Below are positions 27,901 to 42,900 of a stretch of 64,000 nucleotides of DNA, in pieces (the first letter of the stretch is position 1; every line of letters starts with the position of its first letter). Under the pieces are notes generated by a model. It ran no database searches. It was not told where the DNA came from and saw only the letters and a program-made list of their open reading frames with translations. Position numbers and translations under genes: made by a program. The DNA comes from Rhodopirellula bahusiensis (GTDB lineage Bacteria; Planctomycetota; Planctomycetia; Pirellulales; Pirellulaceae): NCBI RefSeq assembly GCF_002727185.1, contig NZ_NIZW01000028.1:1-64000 (forward strand). The letters run 5' to 3'.

Positions 27901-30900
27901 GCCTTCGGGGCGTCTGTTTCGACTGAGGTGGATGGCAACGAGGTGATGCTGTTCGAGAAAACGGTGGGCACACTCGGTGACTTAATGAACAAGATCACTG
28001 ACGCCGCCGAGGCCGCCGGGCTGACGTTGTATGATTCCGGCAATCCTGGTGCCAGTTGGGACTTTGGTGTGCGACTGGCCGGTGCGGGAATTGAGATCGT
28101 GGATCAGACCGTGATCGAAAGTGTGATCACGGGAACCGCTGAAACGAACACGGCGGATGATGAGCTGCACGCGACGGGGCAATTCTCTGGTGAGACGCTT
28201 GCCTTCCGAACGGTCACGATCACGGGCGGGGTAGGCGAGGGGCAAACTCGCACCATTTTGTCCAACACCGATGATGTGTTGATGTTGTCGGAAAGTTGGG
28301 ATGTCCAACCGGATGCGACGTCGCAATTCGAAGTCAACAATGGATTGTTTGTCAGTGCGGCGAATCAATCGGCCGCGGCCTTTGGGCTTGGTTTGACCAA
28401 TGACCAACGCGAAGGTGATTTGGAGCGGACAGTCGTTGGTTCGCCGCTGCATGGCGATACCCCGAGTCGCCATCTTCAGTTGAAGGGTGCTGCCGAGCCA
28501 CATATCCAGCTATCCATGGATTTGGATGAAGGCACGCTGGGAGCCGGCACCGGAATCTACGGTCCCTTGGATGTGGCGGTTTCCGCGGTGTCTGTGAATG
28601 CCGCCAGCTTTCAAGCCGATCTGACTCTTCGTGGGAAGACATTGGACCGTTTGAATGCGGGATTGGAAGATCCGTTTTCGATGCTGCTTGAGGGTGGCAA
28701 TGTCGTCACAGCGTCAGCGTTTGATGTGTCATTGCAGGTTGGATCGTATCCCAGCGTTGCGATTGACGGTGCCACGGGAACCACCCCGTTTGATGTGTCT
28801 GTCGGAAACGTTTTCGACGTCCAATCAGGCGACGAGGTTTTGGTGCCGACGATGAGCAGTGACGATGACGTTCGTGCTCTGCTTCAATCGTTGGCATCCG
28901 TCACGATGGATGACTTCTTGAGCACACTCGATTCGGTGAGCGAGTATTTGTTTGAGTTGCAAACGCAGTCCAAACTCGGGAAGTCCCTGCCAGGTTTGCC
29001 CAAGTCGGTGGGCTCGATGTTGGGGTTTGGTGAGAACTTCGAAACGCGATTGGACGAGATTCGTGACTTGCCCATCTCAACGTTGCAGCAACTTCACGCA
29101 GCGCTGAATGACACGTCCGCGAGAACAATGAACTCGCTGGCCGGAACTTTGGCGACTTCGCTGAGTTTCGAGAAGGCTACGTCGCAGCTCTTGTTTGATC
29201 TGCACTACCTGCTGGAGCAGATCAATCCTTCGCTCCCGTTGACTCTGAATCTGACTTCGTTGGGTGACGATCTGAATGCGGCTGGCGATAACCTGCAGGC
29301 CTTGGGGCTGCGGCAGGTCGCTGCAATTGTTGACTCGTCGGGAACCAGTCTGTTGGATGTGGTCGCGGATGGTGAGATGCATGTTGTTGTCGGCATGGAT
29401 TTGACGAATCCGGATGCTCCAGCCACCAAGTTGGTTTCGGATCCCAATGCTGATGAGGGAACTCGAGCTGAGTTCCATGTCAAAGCGTCATCGGCCGAGT
29501 CCATGAACTTCCCCGCCGTGCTGGGAAGCATGGCGGTCGGAGTCTTTGGTGGTCAATTTGCGTTGAATCTGGACGGTGTTGTCGGCACGTCTGATTCCGC
29601 TACCTATAAAGTGAAGTTGCAAAGCGATGTCGACGCAGCGAAGGCGTTGGAGGGGGCTGCTCTCCCTGTCACCACGAAGATTGATGTCGCAGGAGAAGCC
29701 AAGGGGAGTTTCGGACTCGTGCTTCCGGAATCTGTGATCCCGCAAGACGCTCCTACTCACTTGACTCCCAATATCACGGTTGAGGTCACCAATCTAAACG
29801 ACATCGCAGCGGCCAATCCGAGCAGAAGTTCGACCCTGTCGACGAACATGTCCGGGAATCCAGGCGAATGGGCGACGTTTGAAACGTTGACCCAGAACTT
29901 TTCGCTGACCGATTCCATGGAAGGGTTCAAACTCGGCGTCCAGCGATTGTTTCGTGGATTGGACGATGTGTTTGACACCGCGTTGTTGGGGCAAGACCTG
30001 CCGCTGGTTGGCAAGCAATTGGCTGACGCAGCCAACTTTCTGGATCAAATCGGTGAGTCGGTCTATGCCAACCTTGATCTGCTTCCGAGATCCGGCATCA
30101 CGATGGACTCCGTTCACGTGGCGTTGTTCGATGCCTTTGGACCGGGCGGGTTCGGATGGTTGCAAGACAGCACCCTGCTGTCCAATCCCGACACGTTCGT
30201 CAACATCGACGATGTGGGAGTGACTCGCGAAACGATTGTGACCGCCAGTGGCCGCGAATTGGTGACCGGTGTCGAGTATCGAATGGATTTGGAGATGACT
30301 CCGGAGAGTCTCCAGTTCCCAATCGATTTGGATTTGTTGTTGCCTGGTTTGGGGCTGACGACCGAAGCCCTCGCGGATGTGAAGTTTGGCTTCAAAATGC
30401 CGCTGATCGTCGGCGTGAGTGTTCTGGATGGTGTCTACCTCGATGTTGCGTCAGACAACGAAGTGGAAGTCAGTCTGGACATCTCACTGCCAAATCATGT
30501 GGCTAGTTTGTCAGGTGAGCCTTCGCTTTCGTTCTTCAACACGGATTTGAGCCAGCCCAAAATTTCGAGAGATCAAGGCAGTTGGATCTTTGACGGATTC
30601 AAGGTCGGGCAAATCATCGAGGTCGAAGGCAGTGACAACGTGGCAAACAACGACGGTCGGTTCGTGATCACTGCAATTGATTCGTTGGGTACCGAACTGA
30701 CGCTCGCGGCCACCGATGAAGCTCTTGCCGCTTCCAGCCTGGCAGATGATCGCGTTGTCCCTGAAGGCCCCACGAAGGGGATCCAAGTGCAGGTTTCGAC
30801 GGTTTCGATGACTGGCGGAAACGCCGTCGATTTCAATGCTAGCCAACAGACCATCACACGTGGTGCCGGTAGCTGGCTCGAGGATGGTTTTCGAGTGGGG

Positions 30901-33900
30901 GACACGATCACAGTCGACAATGCCGGATCGAATGATGGATCGTGGATCATTTCGGCGATCGATGCCGTTGGTCGCACATTGACTTTGGAAGATGGCCTGA
31001 CCGTCAATGCGAGTGGAGTCGCTGGCGTTCGGATCCGTTCCAATCAACAACATGGTTTCGATGCGGAGATGGGTGTGCTTCCCTATCGCGTTTGGGATGC
31101 GACGCCTGACCAGTCGGAGTTCACCGGGACGTTTGTCTTTGATTTGCATGATCCTAACGAGAACGGGAGCCAGACACGTTTGTCGGTCAACGATCTGGAT
31201 TCGCAACCCGAATTCCCCGTCGCACCGCGAAACGGATTCACGGCGGCTCCGCTGTCAGGTTTTCTCACCCTGACGGAGGGCACTGGAGTTGGGCAAGAAA
31301 TTGTTCTCAACGATATTTCGCTTCAACTGGAAACCAATTTGCCTCGCACGGCAGCGTTCCCACCATTCCGAGCTCAGTTGGACGTGACCAACTGGGACTG
31401 GGGCCTGAGCGATTCGTTGTTGACCAAGGGGACTCCAGACGAGATCGCGTTCAACGACGTCCAATTTGAATTGGTCGGTTTTGTGCGTGATTTCTTGGGC
31501 CCGTCTCTGACGCGATTTCGTGCGGCTTTGGAGCCCATGGATGGAGTGATTGATTTTCTGACCAGCGAAGCGATGCCGATCTTGTCCGCCTTGTTTGGAC
31601 GGACGTCTTATGCGTCGGCCCCCGGCATTTTTGGTGGTCGCAGTGAGGCAGGCGATTTTGCGGGGGCCGCCGATGTGATTCGAAAATTGGTCGACGGCGG
31701 CACGCCATCACATACCGGATTCACGAATTACTTGGACCTGATCGGTTTTGCTGACTCGAAGAGAACGCTGACCGCGATCAACGACTTGACGGGGCAGCAC
31801 TGGATCGACATGGGGCGTTTTGATGTCAGTGTCAGTGAGGCGATGAGCCGAAACGCGACCGTCGAAAGCATCTACGATGAGTCCAGCAACGCGGAACGAT
31901 TGAAAGGTGACTTTGGGGACGCTCCTTTGCGTTTGAGCGGAAGTCCCGACTTGGTGTTCGATTCGAATGATGGTTCGATTGCGCGTCAGAATGTTGTCCT
32001 GACAGATCAAACATTTGATTGGGGGTACTCCGCCTTTGCCGGATCGACACTGACGAGCAGTGTGCCTTGGTCGACCTATGGCGTGACGGAAGGATTCACG
32101 CTCACCGTCGAAAATTTGACGGGGGGCAGTGCGAGCTTCAACGGCGTCTACAAAGTCGGAGTTGTCTCCGGCAACACAGCCTGGATCTCACGTGAGGGTT
32201 TCAGTTCGGTTGGCTCATCCATTTCGGTGCCACGGATGGTGGGCAACGCCTCGACGTGGACGAGCGAAGGATTTCAATCTGGACAAACCATTCGGATCGA
32301 GGGTGGCGCCAATGCTGGTACTTACACAGTCGATTCCGTTTCGGAGACCGTTCTGTCGGTGACTTCCTCGTTTGTCGCCGATGAAGTCGTTCCCTGGTCG
32401 GAGGCCGTCAATGTTCGTGTTCAAAACGCAGTGGGTGACTACTCAGGATCCATCAAGGGCCAGATCAACGCGGTCCTCAACGATCCGCTTGCGTCTGCTC
32501 AGCAGGCTGCGGCCAGCTTCCTGATGACTCAGACGTTGCCTGGTCGAGGAATTGGATACGGTTTTGACTTGTTGGGCGGAGTGACCCGAGAAGTCTTTTC
32601 TCCGATCGACAGTGCCCTGAAAGGATTCGATCCCATTGAGTTGCCCATTTTGAATCAGGCATTCGGGTTGCTCATCGGTGACACCACGTTTGACGGCAAG
32701 TCAGCGGCGGAAAGCAATCTGCTGCACTACAGCACGCCTGAATTGCAGTTCACGCTGTATCAAGACTTTCCCTTGGACAAGAAAACGTTCTTCTGCGAAG
32801 TGCCGTTTGGTTCCGCGTTCGCGAGTTCCGGAATTTGCGACGTCGTCAGCAACGGTTCTCCGACTCCATTTGTGTCCGTCTCATTCGAAGCACGCATGGA
32901 CTATGGCGTTGCGGTCGACACAACCGGCCTCGAACTCTACCGAGACTCGGGGAATCCGGATGCGATCATCGAAGGATTTTACTTCGACGATACTGACGGC
33001 GTCGATCTGAATCCATCTCTGATAGGTGGCAATGAAAGCGGGCCAATTGGGACCAGCTATGGACTGACAGATGTTCCACAATCGCGAATCCTTGGCGGAA
33101 TCGGCGTGGGTGTCTTTCGGAAATTTGGAACCGCGCTTGGCAGTCTCAAGGTCGGCGTGGAAATGTCGTTCCATACAGGGCAAGATCTCAACTTTCACGA
33201 TCCCAATGGCGACGGGCGCATTCGAGCCAGCGAATTCGATGTGCTGACCGAAACGTCGGTGGATGACAACGGGCTGCTGACGTTTGGGGACTCTGAGAAT
33301 GCGTTTGACAAGAGTGTGCGAATCGAAGTTCGCGGCGATGCGTTTTTGAAGATCAAAGCTCTGTTCATCACGGTCATTGACGTTCGTGTGAACATCTTCA
33401 CGATCGGATTCAATATCCCTCTGGAGGACAAAGCGTTCACTTCGCCTGACTTGGCGACGTTGTCGGGCGGGACCCTGAAGCTGAATGTTGGCAAAGAATC
33501 TTCGACTCGCGGTTACCGAACAGACAATGCAAACGAAGCGATCTATGTGGGCTACAACCCGGCGACAAATGAGATCGTTGTCTCTGGATTTGGATCGCAA
33601 TCCGAACGGTTCGATGCGTCCAGCGTCTCTCTGATTGAAGCCTCCGCTGACACTGGGAATGACCTGCTATTCGTTCACGCCAATGTGACTCGCATGGTTT
33701 CCTTCGATGGTGGAGCCGGCGACGACGTGTTGTTCGGTGGCAGTGGGCCCGATGAGTTGGTCGGTGGACTCGGGAACGATTCAATCAATGGACGGCTCGG
33801 CGACGATTCGATCTGGGGCGATTTGAAAGTCGGCTCCACGGGAGGATTGGATTGGCTGTTTGGCGGTGACGGCCGGGACACGATCTATGGCGGTCCTGGA

Positions 33901-36900
33901 ATCGATGTCATTCGCGGTTGGCGTGACGATGATGATTTGCATGGTGGCGATGGAGATGACTTGATCGATGGCGGGCAAGGGAATGACTCGCTGCACGGAG
34001 ACGACGGAGTTGATTTCTTGTTGGGGAACATCGGCCACGACATGATCGTCGGCGGTGCCAAAGATGACCGATTGGAAGGTGGTCCCGGGCGAGATGCTCT
34101 GTATGGCGAGTCGGGTGAGGACATCTTGTTCGGTGGGCTCGGCAATGACTCCTTGGATGGCGGAGCGGACATCGATTCGTTGTATGGCCAGCATCACAAT
34201 GACTCACTGCAAGGTGGCGCGGCCGACGACTTGTTGGACGGTGGACTTGGCAGCGACCAAGTGTACGGTGGTGATGGCGACGACCTCGTGTACTCACGCG
34301 ATGGCAACGATCGTCTCGATGGCGAAGAAGGCGACGACACGTTCAAGGTCTACTTCGCTCGCGGGAAAGTGAACTCGCTGCTTTCTATTCTTGACACTGG
34401 CATGTCGGGTGTGGATGTGTTCGACGCTATTGGGACAATCGATCCCGACCAGTTCTTGTTGCGGGCGAGCGTTAGCGGAACGAACGCGTTTGTGGCTGTT
34501 CTGACGGATCCTGATCATTCCTCGGATGAGGCTGCGTACAACCCATCGGTCCAAAGAGTCAACTATTTGGGCGTCGAACGGATTCTCGTTCAAGGTGGCA
34601 TGGGCGACGATCAATTCGCAATCGATGACACGGCAGCGGAAGTGACGATCGATGGTGGTGATGGAGACGATGCCTTCCAAGTCGGGCAATTGTTCCGTTC
34701 GCAACGCACCGAAGTGGACGCGAATGTCTCGGTGGATGACGTTTTCGCGACGATCGAAACGACGCGTGGTTTTTTGTCCAACGGAATCAGCCAGCCGATG
34801 ACCATCAGCGGTGGTTTGGGCGACGATCACTTCGTCGTTTTTCATAACCAAGCGGTTTTGACGTTGAACGGGAACGAAGGCGACGATGGATTCGAAGTTC
34901 GCGCGTTCGCGTTGGTCGGATCGCGAGAACCCCAGCGTGCTCGCACAGACATCACTGGCGGTGCAGGTGCCGACTTGGTTCAGTATGCCGTCAACGCTCC
35001 GGTCAACATCGACGGTGGCGATGGATTCGACACGCTGACGGTCATCGGCACCGAATTCGGTGACGACTTTGTGATCACGGAAGACGGTGTCTACGGCGCG
35101 GGGCTGACGATCGACTTCACGAACATTGAATCGTTGCGTGTCGACGCGGCGGAAGGCAACGATCGCTTTTACGTTAAAAGCACCAGCGAGAAGTTCTTGA
35201 CAGAACTGTTTGGTGGTTTGGGCGATGACACCTTCAACTTGTCCGGCGACACACCTCCGGTTGTCAGCAACGACCTGAAGGGGCACAGCGGCATCGTCAC
35301 CAACAACATGTCATACAGCAGTGACCTTCGCTATGAAGATCTGAAGCTGCATGGCGTGTCGTCCAACGTGGCGGACAACGAAGAGCCCTTTGTTGTCATT
35401 CGAACATCCAACGGCTCCACGATCGTTGGCGAAACCGGGGCGGTGGATGCAAGCGTGGTCGACTTCTACGAGATCGTGCTCACGCAAGCTCCCATGAGCG
35501 GTTTCGATGTTTTGGTCCAGGCCCTCGCTCCGCTTCCAAGCACCGCGGGACGTGAACTGGGTGCGTTGGCGTTTCGTCTGAGCAGTGTGGCGCCAGGATC
35601 AGAGAAAAAGGCGGACGGATCCGCTGTCACGTTGACGTTCACGTCTGAGAACTGGTTCATCCCACAAAGGGTCGACATTCTCGCGGATGATGAAGTTCAG
35701 TTGGATACGGGGCGATTGTTCACTCGTGATGAGTTGTCTGAGTCCGACACGTTCTCCTATGACGACGCTGCTTTCGAAGGAAAACAGTCCGCCGTGATCA
35801 ACCACATCGTGTCGTCGACCGCAACGACCATCGTGGGGACTCCGCTGGTGCTCAGCGATTCACCGACGATCACGATTGAGACCAGTTTACCGTCCCACGA
35901 ATTCGTTGGGGAAACCATCACGGTCACTTCATCGGATGGGCTGACCACTCAGACACGTCGAATCACCGATGCTCGATTGGTCGGCGGAAACTTGCAGTTG
36001 ACTGTCGATCGCTCTTGGTTGGCCGGAACTCATTTGCCGGACACGTCCAGCAATTATTCAATCGTCTTGGCTGAATCGACTGAAGCTGGGCATCCGGTCG
36101 ACATTCGCAATACCACCTTCACGGTCAACGATCCCAGTGATCCGACGAACCCGTTGATCGAAGAGCCAAAAGATTTTCTTGGCCGCCAGATCACGATCAT
36201 TGATGGATCCGGGGTGGGACAAAGCCGGTTCATCACCGGTGCTGATCAAGTTGTCACGTTCGCATCCAGTGCAGTCGAGATTGATCGGTCGAATCCAAAA
36301 ACGTTTGCAATGCAATTGAGCACCGGTGGGGAATCGGTGACGCCAACGACCGGCGGTATGTTGAATCTGCGTTTCGTCGCTGATTTGGATTACAACAGTG
36401 AAACCATCGAAGTGACTCTGGATGGATCGCAGTTGGACGTCTTGTTCAACGACTATTCCGGTCGCCAATACAGTTTCGTACAAGCCTCGATTCCTCTCAC
36501 TCAGTCGCAATTGCAGGCTGCACTGACGGACGGACGTTTGGAACTCGGACTGATTCCGTCGGATTCAGTCAATAACCTGGATGACTACTACGATTTCAAA
36601 TCCAGTGTCTCATTCGATTTGCAATTCCACATCGATGTTGCGAATAGCAACTTGGTGCCTGGGATAGGCGGCGATGTCCAATTCACTCTGGATCGTGGAT
36701 GGAGTCTGACGAACCCGCCTGCGTTGGACAGTCGCTATCAAATCGCCGTCGACGACTCGTTGGTCGGACGAGTTTCAGATTTCGATGAGTCGCCGGTTGG
36801 TTTGCCGGCCGATCCATCCTTCCCCGCCGAGTTGGACACGCGAACGACGTTCGTTGACAGCGATGCCGATTTCACTGCGGTTGAGTTTGGTGCCGAAGGA

Positions 36901-39900
36901 CTTCGCGGCGCGACCATTGAAATTGTGGGCGGCCCTGGGGCTGGTCAACGCCGATTGATCTTGGATGCGATCGACGCGAATACCTTGATTTTGAATGGCG
37001 ATTGGCGGACGGATCCTGTTGCAGGAGAGAGCGTGTATCGGATCGCTCGATTCGATGGTTTGGCCGTTTCGAGCGTCAGTGTGGAAGTCAACGACAACGA
37101 CGAAGCCGGCATCGTGGTCGACGAAACGCATGGCCTGGATCTCTCCGAATCCACCGATGGCATTTTAGGTGAGGACACCGTGACCGCTGTGATCGAAGGC
37201 GGTGACGGCGATCAACTCGGCGAGCGTGATGTGCTGCGTTTGAAGTTGACTCGTCAGCCCAGTTCCGATGTGACGATGCGGTTGGTCTACGACGATGTTC
37301 AACTGAGTTTGCAAACCACCGACGGTCATCCCATCGCTTCCAACTCCTTGGTTTTCACCCCAGGCAATTGGGACGTCGTTCAAGAGGTGATGATCATTGG
37401 TTTGGTGGATCAAATCCGCGAAGGGTTCCATGTCAGCCAGATCAGTTTGGAACTGGGGTCCGAGGATCTGGATCAAGAACTCAGCAAAGTGGACCAGTTC
37501 AATATTCCCGAGACCGCCGCAGTGGAATGGGTTGGTCTGAGTGAACGTCCCACAGGAGTCACCAGCGTTGAGTACAAAGGTCAAAATCTCCAACTGAAAG
37601 ACGACACCGTTCCTGCGGGAACCGAGTCCAAACCCGTCTATGCAATTGTCAGCAACAAGATTGTCTTCTTCGCGGGAGAAGAAGTCGTCAAAGTTTCAGG
37701 CAGTGATTTGACGATCTCTTACAACTATGTGAATCCTGGATTTGGCGACGCCTTCACTCACCCAGTTCTGGTGCGTATCAGCGATGCGGATGCGCCGACC
37801 GTTTTGGTACGAGAAACTGGTGGTTCGACTGACGTGGTGGAGGGAGCAACTCCATTCATGGTGCTCGAACTGGATGGAGATGCGATTCCAACCAGTGACG
37901 TTGTGGGCGAGACGGTCACTGTGAGTGATGGGACGGGCGTGGGGCAAACTGCCACGATCATCGCGAACGAAGGCAATCAGATTACCTTGGACACCCTCTG
38001 GGAAACGGTTCCAGACGAGACGAGCGAGCTGACTTTGATCGTGTCCGGGAACGCTGAACAGCGAATGGTTACCAGCAATGGAACACTCACCTGGGGTGAG
38101 GATCGCTATGAGTTGGTGCTGACATCGCCGCCGGTGGATGACGTTGCCGCAGGGCGTCGCGTTGTGGAAGTTGTTGTCACGCCGGAAGTGACCAAGACGA
38201 CCCGTACCGGAGGTGTTCGGACGGATGCTCGTCAGGTCGAAATTTTTAATCTAGACGGATTGGATGCCTCACGAGTCCGAGTCGATCCTGACAATGCCAA
38301 CAACCTGATTGTCGCCTTTGACGAAACAAACTGGGACGTTCCGGTTCGGATTGGCGTCCGAGTCATCGACGATCTGTTGGTCGACGGTGGTGATACCAAA
38401 GTGTTCGCACCGGGACCGAACACGCTGAGCGGAATTCTGGGGCCTGTGATTGTCAACGGATCGGGGGGAGATGGTTCGTTGGCTGGTTTAGGCAACCCTG
38501 AGATTTTGCCTCAAGAAACCAACGTGAAGCCGGCCACCGGCGAAGTTGAATCGATTGTCGGAACGACGGTGACATTCAATACTTTGACTAGCGAACAGTT
38601 GTTCTCTGCCGGACTGGTGTCAGATTTGAGCAACGTTCAGTCGCTGGTGGGACGAACGTTTGAAGTTGTCGCGACCAAACCAGCCGAAGGCAGTCCCCGT
38701 GATCCAGTCGTCGGACAATTCCGATTGATCACCGAAGCGACCGTGCAGGACGGCCAGGTGGTGGTGACGCTCAATGAGCGGTTTGGCCTTGGTGGAGACT
38801 TGGATTCACTGGAAGCGGGTGCTCATACTTCCAGCGTGGATTTACGTCTTTCGCGGCAAGAACAATTGCGGCTTGGGATTGCGAACGTCGGCGATCTGTA
38901 CGGACGGACCATCGAATTGAATGATGCGGATGGTCAAATGCTATCGTCCGCTGTGATCAAATCGGCGGTGGCTGATCCCGATGGCTTGATCACGATTGAT
39001 GTGGAGGCGGATTGGATATCGATCGCAGCCGATGCCACGTCATTCTTCATCCAGTCAGACGATCTGGTCAAAAAGTTTGCGATCACTTCGGAGAGTTTGA
39101 ACTTCTTTGTCAATGAGCAAACCTCCGTTGACTACATGTTCGTGCACGACGAAGACAGTCCGGCGGACAGCACCGGGTATCTGACGGCGGACCGTTTGTG
39201 GGGACTCAATACGGGACCTGACGTCACCGTGGGGGGACGACTTCAACCGGGAGGCATCCAGTATGGGAACCTTGAAGTTCTGCAAATCTCCTTGGGCCGC
39301 GGCAACAATGACTTCCACGTCTTCGGCACTCACAAGCGTGCGGATGATCCGACAACATCGGAGGATGAATCGTTCCAGACCTGGACCATCATCAATGGTG
39401 GGGACGATGTCTACTGGCCGGCTACTGACCGCGAAGGCGATCGGTTCTATGTGGATGTGATTGCAGAGGATATCACCGATGTGATGACGGGATCGGTTGA
39501 CTGTAAGACCGATGAGGTGACAAGTTTGGTGACGTGTTCCACCGATGCAGGGGAGACGGAGTTCGCCAGTTTGTTTGATTCGGCCGCCCATTTTGGTGGG
39601 GAGAATGAGCTGGTCGGTATGAAAGTGACGATGACCAGCGGGGTCGGAACGGGACATACCTACACGATCGTTGAACACACGGAAGACACGATCTATCTGC
39701 TAGGCAACTGGATCGAAATACCTGCTGTGGGAGACACCTACACGATCACGGATTTGGCCGACGGCCCGATCGCGATCAACGCTCAAGGTGGTGACGACGT
39801 TGTGGACGCATCGGCTTCGACGCTGGGCGTTGTCGCGTTCGGTGGGCTGGGAAAAGACACGTTGATTGGCGGTTCTGGGGACGACATTTTGTTCGGTGAC

Positions 39901-42900
39901 CGCGGACGCGTGGACTACTCAACCGCTGCGGATGCAAATGGACACACAACCATCGTGACGCGTTTGGGCGATGCCCCCGACCCCATTCTTGGAACGGTGA
40001 CCGGTGGCTTTGCCGAAGACGGAAATGTTGTCGATGCGAATGCGGCGTTCCCACTGAAAGACGTCTTCGACAATGGCTTGGTTGGTTTGATGGTCGACAT
40101 CAACAACGGCACCGGGTTCTTGCAGACCCCGCGATTGATCACCGTGAACGACGAAAACACGCTGTCGATTTCTCCTGATTTCACCGAGACGCTTGATGCG
40201 ACCAGCGAGTTTCGGATTTCGACCTATCCCGAGGATCAGACCGATGGGATCGTTCGCGGTCCAACTCGCTTGATCACCGTGGATGACCTCGAAGGCGATG
40301 TGGACATGATCAGCGGTGGTGCTGGTGCGGACCAGATCTTTGGTGGTGCCGGCGACGACGATGTCTTCGGCGAAGCCGGTGATGATGTCATTTTGGGTGA
40401 CACGGGTGTGATTAAAAGAGCTCCGCTTGATGCGAATGCGACCGGGACGGTGATTGCCAGCGCCCTTGATTTGGTGCAGACAAAATCACCTGATGCTGGT
40501 GGCAAAGATCTGATCTCAGGCGGGGATGACAACGACATCATCTTTGGTGGCTTCGAGTCGGACTACATCAATTACGATCGAGCCGAAGTCGCTGGTGTTG
40601 GGGAATCGGGCAACGACATCATCGTGGGCGATGGTGGCACGGCTGATTTTGATGTCGCTTCGGGGGCTGCGATTCTGATTGAGGTCTCCACCAACGAGCC
40701 AACCTTTGGCAGCGATGACTGGATCACCGCAGGTGCCGGCGAAAAGATTTTGTTTGGCGGTTCGGGCGACGATCAGTTGCTTGCCGGTAGCGACAACTTG
40801 CCCGACATCATCATCGGAGACGAAGGAACCGCGACGTTCGATGCCGGTACTGGTCTTCGGGTTCGCATCGCGACGCAGACGGCTGACATCGGCGGGAACG
40901 ATACGATCACCGCTGGAGACGCACTGAATATCCTGTTGGGTGGCAGTGGCGATGACGCGATCACTGGTGGCAACTCGCAGGATGTGATCTTTGGCGATAA
41001 CGGTGAAATCAAGTTTGATGACCACGGAATTCGCGAGCAATTGAACACGACCGATCCGACCTTAGGCGGGGTGGATACCATCTTTGGCCGAGGTGGCAAT
41101 GACATCGTGGTCGGAGGCGCTGATGGCGATCTGATCTCGGGTGGCTCCGAGCACGATGTGATTTTGGGTGACCACGGTGAAGTCGATTTCACCCGCCCCG
41201 CCGATCGCAATGTGATCAGCCGCTTCATCGAACTGACCGATGGCGGTGGGAACGACACGATTGACGGAGACGATGGCGACGATTTCATCTGGGGCGGACA
41301 AGCCGACGATGTCATTCGTGGTGGTGCCGGGCAGGATGATTTGGTCGGCGGCCACAACGTTCCCTTCGGCAGCGACGGTGACGACACCATCGAAGGTGGT
41401 GATGACGAGGATGCTTTGCTTGGTGACAACGGCATCATCACTCGCGAGTTGATCGGGACCGAACTCGGTACCTGGACGACATACCTGGCTCCCTTTGACC
41501 ACGTTGTGGTGCGTGAGCTGCAACCGTTTGACGATCTCGATCTGGTTGGTGGCAACGACATTCTGTCAGGCGACGCTGGAATCGATGTGATTCTTGGGCA
41601 ACGCGGAAATGACTTGATTCACGGCGGAACGGACGATGATGAATTGATCGGCGGTTTGGGGGCGGACACCATCAATGGTGATGACGGGCACGACTTCATT
41701 CTCGCGGATGCGGGACAAATTCTGCGAGATACGAACGAGGACGAGACGCCTCAATTGAATTCCGATGGCGTCTGGCATCGCGACATTCTCACCGAGCGAA
41801 TTGCTCGGGTGATCGACATCATTCCGCTCGGGCCAACCGGTCTGATCGACGCACCAGCCGATTTGATCGACCGGTTGTTGGATGCCGACCAAATGGTCTT
41901 GGCCAGCATGCACCTGCCGTCTGGGCAATTGCACACGAACTCGGAAGGCATCAGCCAAACGGTTGCGTTGCTGCTTGATCTCGTCGACGCGGACGACGAC
42001 ACGGTGGACGGCGGTGATGGCAACGACATTGTTCTTGGGCAACGTGGCGACGACAATCTTCGCGGTGGACTCGGCGATGATTTGTTGATCGGTGATCACG
42101 GCATCAACGTCGCTCCTTACGAGACCGATCTGCCACAGATGATTGACGCGACGCGTCTGATTGCGGCCGTGTCGGGCTACGATTCGCTATCAGGGATCGA
42201 GCTGGACTTGCCAGGCTTGGGGCATTTGATGGTTCCTGACTTTGTGGCCGAACCCGGTGCTTTGGTGGCGGAGCGACCTCGCTGGGACCGCGTGACGGAC
42301 ATCAACGCTGTGTTTTCCAACTGGGCAAACGACGACCGAATCTCGACGATGGACAACTTGCGTTTGTCTGCCTCGGTGATGCTGACACCCGATTTCCTCG
42401 GTCACACCGATGTGTTGAGTGGAGAGGATACAATTCACGGCGAAGGCGGCGACGATTGGATTGTGGGCGACCAATGGATCGTCAACAGCGACCTGCAGTC
42501 AGGAATCGCACCGGTTGATGAAGCCATCGAACGTGTCCGAGCAACCATCGCGGGCATCATGCATGCACTGGAGTCAGCCTCTTTGGACCGTGGTGTGGTT
42601 CAACATTCCATCAACGCTGAACCGGTTGTTGAACGCGAGATCGACGTTGCTAGCGATGAACTGAGAGGAGGAGATGGTGCGGACACCATCATTGGTGACA
42701 ACGCGCTGGTGGAATTGCCGTCGACCCAAACCATTCCTGGTGCTGGAACGGTTGCCGAGAACGCGGCCGAGTTGTTGCGGCGACTCGATCTTTATCGAAC
42801 TCTCTCGGACGATGCGATTCAATTGGTCTCTCGCGGTCACCTCGACTTGATTGATCAATTGCTTGACGATGCAGAAGCCGCGCGACCGACGTTGCCTGTG

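Noticed and set aside
34294-35286. A 330-codon open frame on the minus strand
   Set aside because: It is antisense to the giant protein's beta-rich region; repetitive coding sequence readily gives such shadows.
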